The translations under genes were made by a program, and so were the position numbers. Positions 57,010 through 64,000 of a DNA stretch of 64,000 bases are shown here, one piece after another. The notes under the pieces were generated by a model that saw nothing but the letters and a program-made list of their open reading frames with translations, had not been told where the DNA came from and did not search any database. Location: positions 1 through 64,000 of the forward strand of contig CAMHMZ010000007.1 in NCBI GenBank assembly GCA_946186375.1. Reading direction: 5' to 3'. Numbering within the stretch: the stretch's first letter is position 1; each line of letters starts with the position of its first letter. The DNA comes from an uncultured Clostridia bacterium (GTDB taxonomy: Bacteria > Bacillota > Clostridia > Oscillospirales > Oscillospiraceae).

Positions 57010-58014
57010 TTAGTTGCTATTTGCCTTGCTGTATGCTTCGTTTGCCAGTTTTGCTCTCTTAGTATTGTTAACCCATCTCGTAAAGTACGGCTGATTGGAG
57101 GAAAGCGCCAGCAGTACAAACAACACCGCACTACTAAAGATATTTCGGGATGTAGAACTGACTCCAAGCATCAGCAATCCGTTCAAAAGTGTAGTCATCG
57201 TGATAACAGATATGATGATACCAAGTGAGGCATCGCAAAACCTGGATAAAAACATACCAAGGAATAATCCAAGGAAAGCGTTCATTACCGTTACTAGGGA
57301 GCTGAACGCCGTAGGTGCATTCACTTGTCCGTTGCTGCACATATAAACCGCCGCGGCAATCCCGGCAAACACACCACTTATTGTGAAGCTGAGTTGAGTA
57401 ATCCGGTCGACTTTCAATCCCGCTCGGGTGGCAAGTTCTGAGTTGCCACCCAGAGCGCGGATATTGTGTCCGTATACTGTTTTATTCGTAAGAATAAAGT
57501 AGATCACAAAAGCCACAGCCAGCACAATAAGAATCGTTGGCATCTGTGCAAGAGCAGCGTACTTTACATTGATTTTTGCTGTCTGCGTTTTAGGAAACGC
57601 TATCATTGGAAGCGCTTCATATACCAGCGCCAATCCCAATGAGATAACCAACAGCGGAACGCGCAATTTGTTGTTCAGAAAACCGGTAAGACTGGTTAGT
57701 GCAACAGCAATAATAAGGGAAAAAGCGATGAGTCCCACATAGCCAGTGTTTGTCATATTCATCAGGTTCCCGGCGAAGATAGCAGAGGTCATGACTACCG
57801 CGCCAATAGAAAAGTCCATCATACCCAGAGAAAGATTGGGCATCATTGCCATGATAATGATCGCCGGAAGAACGGACTGCCTGAGAATAACAACAATGGA
57901 TCTTGCGGTGAATATGCGTCCGCCGGTTGCTATTCCGAAGAACAGAAACACAATAGCAGGGAATAATGCCGTCTTCCATGCCCGTGTAAGATACTCTTTA
58001 GTCCTTGATGACAT
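57010..58014 (-). CDS. Sugar/nucleoside ABC transporter permease (RbsC-like, second)
   Basis: 334 aa, about 9-10 membrane spans, BPD_transp_2 family. MMPNLSLGMMDFSIGAVVMTSAIFAGNLM and GLKVDRITQLSFTISGVFAGIAA (in part) are the ribose-type permease motifs. It probably forms a heterodimer with the permease at 59323, since the operon has two different permeases and one double ATPase. Confidence 0.9.
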   Translation of the reverse strand: MSSRTKEYLTRAWKTALFPAIVFLFFGIATGGRIFTARSIVVILRQSVLPAIIIMAMMPNLSLGMMDFSIGAVVMTSAIFAGNLMNMTNTGYVGLIAFSLIIAVALTSLTGFLNNKLRVPLLVISLGLALVYEALPMIAFPKTQTAKINVKYAALAQMPTILIVLAVAFVIYFILTNKTVYGHNIRALGGNSELATRAGLKVDRITQLSFTISGVFAGIAAAVYMCSNGQVNAPTAFSSLVTVMNAFLGLFLGMFLSRFCDASLGIIISVITMTTLLNGLLMLGVSSTSRNIFSSAVLFVLLALSSNQPYFTRWVNNTKRAKLANEAYSKANSN

Positions 58015-58083
58015 ATGAAAACACCCGCCTTAACTTCTTGCGTCGCAAATCTATTATATATTGCTGAATTAGCTTCTTATGGT

Positions 58084-59280
58084 TTACCCGATTGAGCGCG
58101 CTTTGACTTCTGCGATGGAATAATTTGTCTGAGCTTCCTGGAACTGCTCAAAGCTGTAATCAGGATTGAAGCCGATGATCATGTAGCCGATCTCCTCCGG
58201 AGAATAAACCGTAGAGAAGCGGATGTATTCATTGAAGTCGGCAGCATCTTCCGCGTTGCAAAGATTAATCCAACTGCGGACTACCATACTAGAGCGGTCA
58301 GAAATAAGATACGTTCCGTCATAGAGGTAGTTATAGAGGACTGCAAAGGCCGCCATAATTGTTCCTTGCTGACCACAGGCAGTGTAAACCATCGTTCCAT
58401 TATTCAAAAATTCCACGCAGTTTTCAGTGAAGTCAAAGCTGGCAAGTTTAGCATTGCCAACGAGACCTTCCGTGGTGAACGCCTGGAACACACCTTCGTT
58501 GAGGAACGCGCTGAATACACCATCCATTTCCGGGTATGCAGCAGCAAAGCTGGAAATGGAATCAGCAAAAGCCATCAGAGTATAGTCCTCAGCAACGATA
58601 TTGCCGCCGAGTTCGGTAAAGCGCTCCATAAACTTATCGCAGCGGCTATCGATATTCAACGCAATACCACGCGTAAGGCCAGCAACCGCTACATTTCTGC
58701 ATCCAGCATCAAACATGGCTTCCGCCGCTGCAATTCCTCCAAGCCCATCCTCTTCGGTTACAACGCCTAGGAAGGTTTTGTACTTAGAGAAAGTGGCCAG
58801 TTCTTCGTCGCTGAATTGCATGCAATATACTGCGAGAGGAACATTATACTTCTCCGTGATTTGAAGGATAGATTCGGAGCACCCCTGCATCAGAATGCCG
58901 TTGACACCTGCAATGCACATGTTCTCCACATCGTCAGGGGTCTGTGAGTCAACGAACTGGAAGCTCACATTAAACTTCTCTTCGAGAGACTGCAGATTGT
59001 TCTTCCACTGGATATAGAGCTCGCTTCCCGAGAAAACGCCCAGGCATCCAATTTTGAATTCCGGGAGATCGCTGGGGAATTCAAAACCCTTTGTTTCTTC
59101 GGATGTAGTCGATACTGCGGTACCGATGTCAGAGCCAGTTTCAGAACTGTTGGCTGGTGCATCCTGCGATGCGGGGGCAGCGGGAGCTGCGGGTGCCGGA
59201 GCTTCGCCGCACGCTGCGAGTGCCAGTACCATTGCGAGAGCTAACACAAGGCAAAGGACTTTTTTCGCTTTCATTTTCAT
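58084..59280 (-). CDS. Sugar/nucleoside-binding lipoprotein of the ABC transporter
   Basis: 398 aa. Signal MKMKAKKVLCLVLALAMVLALAACG with LAAC lipobox (Cys24), then an Ala/Pro linker, then a type I periplasmic-binding fold: FKIGCLGVFSG at the start, DDVENMCIAGVNGILMQGCSES, and GGIAAAEAMFDAGCRNVAVAG. The ligand is likely ribose or a riboside given ribokinase and nucleoside hydrolase in the operon. Confidence 0.9.
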   Translation of the reverse strand: MKMKAKKVLCLVLALAMVLALAACGEAPAPAAPAAPASQDAPANSSETGSDIGTAVSTTSEETKGFEFPSDLPEFKIGCLGVFSGSELYIQWKNNLQSLEEKFNVSFQFVDSQTPDDVENMCIAGVNGILMQGCSESILQITEKYNVPLAVYCMQFSDEELATFSKYKTFLGVVTEEDGLGGIAAAEAMFDAGCRNVAVAGLTRGIALNIDSRCDKFMERFTELGGNIVAEDYTLMAFADSISSFAAAYPEMDGVFSAFLNEGVFQAFTTEGLVGNAKLASFDFTENCVEFLNNGTMVYTACGQQGTIMAAFAVLYNYLYDGTYLISDRSSMVVRSWINLCNAEDAADFNEYIRFSTVYSPEEIGYMIIGFNPDYSFEQFQEAQTNYSIAEVKARSIG

Positions 59281-59322
59281 TCCTCCATTTTTATTTGTTA
59301 TGTAATACCTTTCGGTTATACA

Positions 59323-60327
59323 TTACATAAAAACCACTTGTTTTAGATTGGTACGATCATAGGAGAGAGCAACGATTACTACAAACAGAACGCCTTTAAT
59401 TACATTGATGTAGCTGTTGTCCACTCCCGCAATGGTTAGTCCGTTTGTAAGAAATGTAATTGTCAAAACACCTATGATCACACTACGGATTTTTGCGGCT
59501 GCGCCGCCTTCCATCGGAAAACCACCAAGAGCCATTGCGATCATTATATTGAATTCCAAACCGCCACCGGATCCAGAGGTGATCATCCCATTTCGTGCCA
59601 TCATGAAGCATGCTGCGACGCCAACCATAATTCCTAGGATCAAATGAGACAAAACAATCACGCGAAGCGGTCTGATACCAGACTGCCGGGCGGTGACTCG
59701 GTTGCCACCAATCAGCTTTGCCTCTTTCCCCAGCTTAGTCTTTTCAAATATGAACCAGCTAATGACAAGAGTAGCCAAGAGAATAATGGTTTTCAGCAAG
59801 TTGTTGTTGAAAAAACCAAAGGTGTCCATAGGAACGACAATTTTGCCGCCCATAGAGTTATTGCCCGCTTCCAGTAAACCGGTACAGATGCTACGCACAC
59901 ACAGTGAAACGATAAAGGGTTGCAGATGGAGAAGATGCGATCCAGCACCAACGATCATTGTGGCGATGATGCAAGTCAGGATAGCAAGGATAATCCCGAC
60001 CCAAACCGGCATGTCAAAGCGCATGAATGAGCCAATGAACACGATCTGTGCCAAGCCACAGGCTGGTCCGAGCGAAAAATCCATTCCGCCATATGCGTAT
60101 ACAAATGCTGCGCCAACACCCACAAGAGCGGTTGTAAAGCATTGGTTGATGATGTTTACCAGGTTCTGTCCGCTAAGTAGCAGTCCGTGCGTTGCGATAG
60201 TTAAGAGAACGATCGTAAAGACGAGGCCGAGAAACGGGAGCACATTTCTGATCATGTCTTTTCGCTGCGCTTTTTTTATTAGGAGTTCGTCAATGTCTTC
60301 TATGACAGCAACCTTTTCAGCTGGCAT
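59323..60327 (-). CDS. Sugar/nucleoside ABC transporter permease (RbsC-like, first)
   Basis: 334 aa, 9-10 membrane spans. AFVYAYGGMDFSLGPACGLAQIVF and GGNRVTARQSGIRPLRVIVLSH (EAA-like coupling loop) identify the family, and a cytoplasmic N-terminal stretch rich in charge (VIEDIDELLIKKAQRKDM) precedes span 1. It overlaps the ATPase gene by 11 bases. Confidence 0.9.
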   Translation of the reverse strand: MPAEKVAVIEDIDELLIKKAQRKDMIRNVLPFLGLVFTIVLLTIATHGLLLSGQNLVNIINQCFTTALVGVGAAFVYAYGGMDFSLGPACGLAQIVFIGSFMRFDMPVWVGIILAILTCIIATMIVGAGSHLLHLQPFIVSLCVRSICTGLLEAGNNSMGGKIVVPMDTFGFFNNNLLKTIILLATLVISWFIFEKTKLGKEAKLIGGNRVTARQSGIRPLRVIVLSHLILGIMVGVAACFMMARNGMITSGSGGGLEFNIMIAMALGGFPMEGGAAAKIRSVIIGVLTITFLTNGLTIAGVDNSYINVIKGVLFVVIVALSYDRTNLKQVVFM

Positions 60328-61849
60328 TGCTTTCCACGCTCCCGATCATGTATTTGATAATATCTGCTTCCGTCAGTTCTGCACTACGGCGAAATTCTGC
60401 TGTTATTGCGCCGTCCTTCATCACAAGCATCCTGTCGCACATACCGATCATTTCAGGAAGCTCCTCAGAAATCAGTACAATACTTTTCCCTTCAGCTTTC
60501 ATTTCCTCGAGGAGTTGATAGATTGCGGCCTTTACACCTACGTCAATTCCTCGGGTAGCGCAATCGAGAATCAATATGTCGCTTTTGCAGCCAAGCCACT
60601 TTGAAAAGACGACCTTCTGCTTATTACCACCAGAAAGCTCGGTCAATCGCTGTTTTGAATCCCGGCATTTGATTTTCAGAATGTCAATCTGCTCTTGGGC
60701 CAGCTTCTTCTCACTATTTGAAGAAATATATCCTAACAGGCCAGCCAGACGATTTAATGACGGCATCTCAATGTTCTCGAGAATCGAAGCGTTCAAAATA
60801 ACCGATTCTCTGTCGCGGTCTTTGGAAAGGTATCCCATGCCATGCTTAACAGCAAAGCTGGGGCTTATGACCTCAGCGTCTTTATCGAGTTGTGGCAGTG
60901 TTACACGACCGGTAATCGGCTTTTCGATGCCAAACAGCACCTTCCCAAGCTCATGCATTCCACAATCTGAAAGGCCACAGAGACCAAGTATCTCTCCTTT
61001 GTGAAGCTGCAGATCAACATTGGTAAAGGAACCATAGGTAATCTGCTTTCCATCGAGCACTACTTCATCTCCATAGGTACACTCATAATCTTCCCTGAAA
61101 TAGTGTTCTGAAAGCTCGCGCCCAACCATCAGCTTCCGCATATTATTTTGTGTGATTTTGTCTCCCTCTAAGGATTGAATGATACGGCCGTCACGAAGAA
61201 CTGTGACAATACTGCAAACGCTCATCAATTCGTCCAAATCATGAGATATGAATATGACTGCCTTGTTGTTCGCTCGGAAGCGTTCAATCAGATTGTAGAG
61301 GATTTTACGGCCTTTCATGGCAAGCGCGGTTGTCGTCTCGTCAACAATTAGAATGTCGGGATCGGCGACCATGACGCGAGCAATCTCAACAATTTTACGA
61401 TCCTCGAAATTGAGGGTCGCCGTAAGGGAAGCAGCGTTAATATCCCCCGCGCCAATTTCATTGAGAATCTCTTGGGCTCGCTTGGTCACAGCCTTCATGT
61501 TAATAAAACCGAACTTTGAAAACTCTTCGAGCCGCCCGGTAAAGACATTGGAAGCAACGGAAATATTGCCGATGGTTCCTTGCTCCTGGACAATCATGCC
61601 AACACCATGGTTTTGTGCGTCAACCATGTTCTTGGGCATATAGTCTTGTCCTTTGAGCTGAAATGTACCGCTGTCGCATGGCTGCGCTCCGGCAACGATG
61701 CTGGAAAAAGTTGATTTTCCTGATCCGTTTTCTCCGATCAAGCCGTGAACTTCACCTCGACACAAATCGAAGTTCACATCAATCAAAGCTCTCGTAGGGC
61801 CAAACGCCTTACTTATTCCACGCGCGGAAAGGAGTAATTCTTTTTCCAT
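60317..61849 (-). CDS. Sugar ABC transporter ATPase with two nucleotide-binding domains (RbsA-like)
   Basis: 510 aa. The first domain has Walker A GLIGENGSGKST and Walker B ILIVDETTTALA, but a poor signature (LTATLNFEDRKIVEIARV). The second has a degenerate P loop (GLCGLSDCGMHELGK) with a good signature, LTELSGGNKQKVVFSKWL. This asymmetry is usual for RbsA/MglA. Start at MEKELLLS (61849) after GGGGTG. Overlaps the ribokinase gene by 41 bases. Confidence 0.93.
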   Translation of the reverse strand: MEKELLLSARGISKAFGPTRALIDVNFDLCRGEVHGLIGENGSGKSTFSSIVAGAQPCDSGTFQLKGQDYMPKNMVDAQNHGVGMIVQEQGTIGNISVASNVFTGRLEEFSKFGFINMKAVTKRAQEILNEIGAGDINAASLTATLNFEDRKIVEIARVMVADPDILIVDETTTALAMKGRKILYNLIERFRANNKAVIFISHDLDELMSVCSIVTVLRDGRIIQSLEGDKITQNNMRKLMVGRELSEHYFREDYECTYGDEVVLDGKQITYGSFTNVDLQLHKGEILGLCGLSDCGMHELGKVLFGIEKPITGRVTLPQLDKDAEVISPSFAVKHGMGYLSKDRDRESVILNASILENIEMPSLNRLAGLLGYISSNSEKKLAQEQIDILKIKCRDSKQRLTELSGGNKQKVVFSKWLGCKSDILILDCATRGIDVGVKAAIYQLLEEMKAEGKSIVLISEELPEMIGMCDRMLVMKDGAITAEFRRSAELTEADIIKYMIGSVESNAS

Positions 61850-62735
61850 CGTTGTCACCCCCTTTGACCTCTTTCGCAAACGGAATAGATTGCGATGCTC
61901 CATGCCGGGAAACAGAAATGCCGCTTGCAATCGCCGCGTTTCTTAACGCACCTTCAATATCTCCGGTTGCCAATGCTTCTGAAAGGAAGAACCCCGTGTA
62001 TGTATCACCGGCAGCCGTTGTGTCTACTGCATTTGTTACATAAATGCCAGAGGTCAACACACTGCCATTCTTGCCGACAAAGACGGATCCGGCGCAGCCA
62101 AGTGTCAGGACGACATTTGCATTAGGATACATCGCATGTATTGCGCCTGCCATCTTCTTCGGATCGTCACAGTCGGTCAAAAGCGCGCTTTCGACTTCAT
62201 TTACAAGCAGATAGTCAACCTTTGAAAGATCATAGCTTTTGATCTTCTCATTAAACGGAGAGGGATTCAGAGCGACGATCATGCCGCGTCCTTTTGCCTG
62301 GTCAATGATGTAATCAACACTTGAAATCTCGTTCTGCAGCACAACAAGGTCGCCAGCAGAAAACGCACTGAGAACATGATCTACGTCCCCATGTGAAATA
62401 TTCCCGTTGGAACCTGCCATGATAATGATGCTGTTCTGCCCGTCCGGTGTGACTTGGATTACAGCATGGCCGCTCGGTCCGGTTACCACTTTCAAATGTT
62501 CGACATTGACGCCGTTTTCTTTCAACGTATCAATGAGCATTCTGCCGTCTTCTCCGACAGCACCGGCAAAGTACACATCACTCCCGGCCCGGGCAAAGGC
62601 AATGGCTTGATTGAATCCTTTGCCGCCGCAGTGCAAGTCCATCTTATCAGCAGAAAGAGTTTCACCTGCTTTTACAAAATGTTCGACAGCATAGGTGCGG
62701 TCTATATTGGCTGATCCAAAGACAAGGACTTTCAT
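61809..62735 (-). CDS. Ribokinase-like sugar kinase (PfkB family)
   Basis: 308 aa. VFGSANIDRTYAVEHFVKAGETL and CGGKGFNQAIAFARAG make up the ribokinase N terminus (GGKGxNQA). NAVDTTAAGDTYTGFFLSEAL is the PfkB signature 2 with the catalytic Asp (AAGDT). It phosphorylates ribose (or deoxyribose) at O5 after release by the nucleoside hydrolase. ATG at 62735 with AGGAAAGG upstream. First gene of the operon, divergent from the LacI regulator. Confidence 0.92.
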   Translation of the reverse strand: MKVLVFGSANIDRTYAVEHFVKAGETLSADKMDLHCGGKGFNQAIAFARAGSDVYFAGAVGEDGRMLIDTLKENGVNVEHLKVVTGPSGHAVIQVTPDGQNSIIIMAGSNGNISHGDVDHVLSAFSAGDLVVLQNEISSVDYIIDQAKGRGMIVALNPSPFNEKIKSYDLSKVDYLLVNEVESALLTDCDDPKKMAGAIHAMYPNANVVLTLGCAGSVFVGKNGSVLTSGIYVTNAVDTTAAGDTYTGFFLSEALATGDIEGALRNAAIASGISVSRHGASQSIPFAKEVKGGDNDGKRITPFRAWNK

Positions 62736-62993
62736 AGGCAGGCATCCTTTCCTCAGCAATTCATGTTAAATCATTTTATTAAAATCATTTTACATCTTCA
62801 ATTTAGCAAACTGCGACCATGTTTTCAAGCACGATTTCTTTCTCGAGCTCAATTTCTATGTTTTGAAGTAAATTGGTCTAATAAAATTGTTTAATTTACC
62901 CAATGATTTAAGAAGCATCTCGACAAGCGCAGAAAGATCATGTAAGATGATACAAATGAAAAGTCTTCCCAACAGTTTGAAGGGGGCAATCGT
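62736..62993. promoter_or_regulatory. Divergent regulatory region of the ribokinase operon and LacI gene
   Basis: 258 bp, very AT-rich. It must hold both promoters and a LacI-type operator, but no palindrome with a central CG was clear enough to name. TTAAATCATTTTATTAAAAT near 62765 contains a direct repeat AATCATTTTA (twice, 62771 and 62785 region). Confidence 0.4.
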
Positions 62994-64000
62994 GTGACAA
63001 TTAAAGATATTGCGAAAGCAGCAGGCGTCTCCCCATCGACGGTCTCTTTGGTTATTAATCAAAAGGACGCCCGCATCAGCGAAGAAACGCGCCAGCGTGT
63101 GCTGCAGGTCATAGAGCAAAGCAACTATATCCCCTATGCCGGCGTTCGCGGGCGGCTGCTTTCTCAAAACAATCAGATTGCTCTTGTTATGCCCTCGTTA
63201 AAGGACACCTTTCTTTCTGATTTCGCTGACAGAGTTCAAAACCTTGCGCGGAGCCAGGGCTTTGCGTTAACGGTACAATCCTCCTCTGGCCGGTCAGAAA
63301 ACGAAAAGACGATCTTCTCCGAACTGAGCGAGGCGTATATTGCTGGGATGCTGGTTTTCCCTTGCGATCCCGAAAGCGTTTCATTTCTGTGCAGCGACGA
63401 TTGTAATATCGGCAGCGTAGTTCTGCTGGATTCTGCGTATGCCAATCTTCCTTTTCCGCAGTTAAGCCGTGATTTTGCTGCTGCAGCAGAAGCAGGCACA
63501 GCGTATCTATTGAAGAATAATCATCGTAGAATCGCACTTGTCCTGCAAAGCAGTACCTCCTCTGATACACGAGATAGAGTCATTTCCGGGTATAAAACCG
63601 GGCTCTCTTCTTACAGAGCTCCATTTGACGATCAGCTTTTGGTCTTGACCGGTGATGAATTTGGGTATCAGCTTGGCAACTTAATTGACGCGGGGATTGA
63701 TGCTGTTGTATGCCAGGACAGCGCATCGGCCGGTGAAACCTATCGCATTCTTTCTCAGAAACAATATAAAATCCCGGATGATATTTCGGTTATCTGTCTG
63801 GAGGACAGCCCCCTCATGGAGCAACTTTCTCCGGCAGTCACCTCTGTGAAAACCGATGTGAACGAGCTGGCGCGCCTTGCCGTTGAAACACTCATTTCTC
63901 AGATCAACGGCAACCAGGCCCCTGCGTTTGCTACCAACCTTCCTGTGCAGCTGATCCGGCGCGAGAGTGTTAAGCGCCACGCGAAGCCGAAGCATAAGAT
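62994..64000 (+). CDS. LacI family transcriptional regulator (runs off the window)
   Basis: 335 residues visible, nearly complete. GTG start, 7 bases after AGGGGG. TIKDIAKAAGVSPSTVSLVINQKDARISEETRQRVL is the LacI HTH and hinge helix (key: DIAKAAGVSPSTVSLVIN). A type I binding-protein-like effector domain follows (IALVMPSLKDTFLSDF, HRRIALVLQSSTSSDTRDRVISGY, DDISVICLEDSPLMEQLSP). Divergent from the ribokinase operon, so it likely represses that operon until ribose or a nucleoside binds. Confidence 0.93.
   Translation, partial: MTIKDIAKAAGVSPSTVSLVINQKDARISEETRQRVLQVIEQSNYIPYAGVRGRLLSQNNQIALVMPSLKDTFLSDFADRVQNLARSQGFALTVQSSSGRSENEKTIFSELSEAYIAGMLVFPCDPESVSFLCSDDCNIGSVVLLDSAYANLPFPQLSRDFAAAAEAGTAYLLKNNHRRIALVLQSSTSSDTRDRVISGYKTGLSSYRAPFDDQLLVLTGDEFGYQLGNLIDAGIDAVVCQDSASAGETYRILSQKQYKIPDDISVICLEDSPLMEQLSPAVTSVKTDVNELARLAVETLISQINGNQAPAFATNLPVQLIRRESVKRHAKPKHK

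Overview
The window looks like the chromosome of a gut-type Clostridia (Bacillota), most likely Oscillospiraceae. The grounds are AGGAGG ribosome sites, lipoproteins with the K-rich/LAAC signal typical of that group, Tn916-type regulators, TnpV/DUF3789/PcfB/VirD4 element genes, GC-rich core genes and AT-rich inserted islands. No rRNA gene or 16S is present, so the family assignment is inference.

Layout. 0-5.9 kb: tRNA-Thr (partial), a GH25 muramidase, tRNA-Leu, a two-gene folate unit (5-formyl-THF cyclo-ligase and cyclodeaminase), a PP-loop/SH3 protein, a lactonase-like metallo-hydrolase and a small duplicated-repeat protein. 6.0-17.7 kb: a glycoside-use locus run by an AraC regulator (GH78 rhamnosidase, clan GH-A hydrolase, carboxylesterase, GPH symporter, GH1 glucosidase, Gfo/Idh/MocA oxidoreductase, nucleoside-hydrolase-like protein). 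A 25-bp direct-repeat operator occurs before two of its genes. 17.7-55.9 kb: a mosaic of mobile DNA marked by three copies of the 3' end of tRNA-Ala(GGC). The first interval (17.9-37.8 kb) starts with TnpV/DUF6809 and ends with an XRE repressor, ParMR, a predicted oriT, a MobV relaxase, a putative Xis and a tyrosine integrase. Between these ends sit 13 genes in four transcription units that look like a nickel (or related metal) acquisition regulon: HypB-like GTPase, DUF364, DUF4198, MATE pump, a complete Nik/Opp-type ABC importer, three SAM methyltransferases and an M14 AstE/AspA-like amidohydrolase. All four units begin with the same C/G palindrome at the same distance from the -10 box. The second interval (37.7-52.3 kb) is AT-rich and holds a four-gene operon (cytosine methyltransferase, HD phosphohydrolase, P-loop ATPase, Rossmann-like protein) that resembles an undescribed defence system. 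It also holds a broken ICE backbone (ParB, ArdA, PcfB, truncated VirD4), a GIY-YIG remnant, a novel DxnExK protein and a Shedu SduA. To its right (52.4-55.9 kb) are a large serine recombinase and Tn916-like regulators, with parS-like palindromes between the genes. 55.9-64 kb: a ribose/nucleoside ABC operon (ribokinase, ATPase, two permeases, binding protein, nucleoside hydrolase) with a divergent LacI regulator that runs off the window.

How the parts work together. The glycoside locus imports or trims acylated rhamnosyl/glucosyl compounds. The metal regulon would bring in a chelated metal and pass it to a HypB-type chaperone. The island carries several anti-phage or anti-restriction functions. 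The last operon imports a (deoxy)riboside or ribose and phosphorylates it. The two most promising undescribed items are the palindrome-controlled metal regulon and the MTase-HD-ATPase-Rossmann operon.
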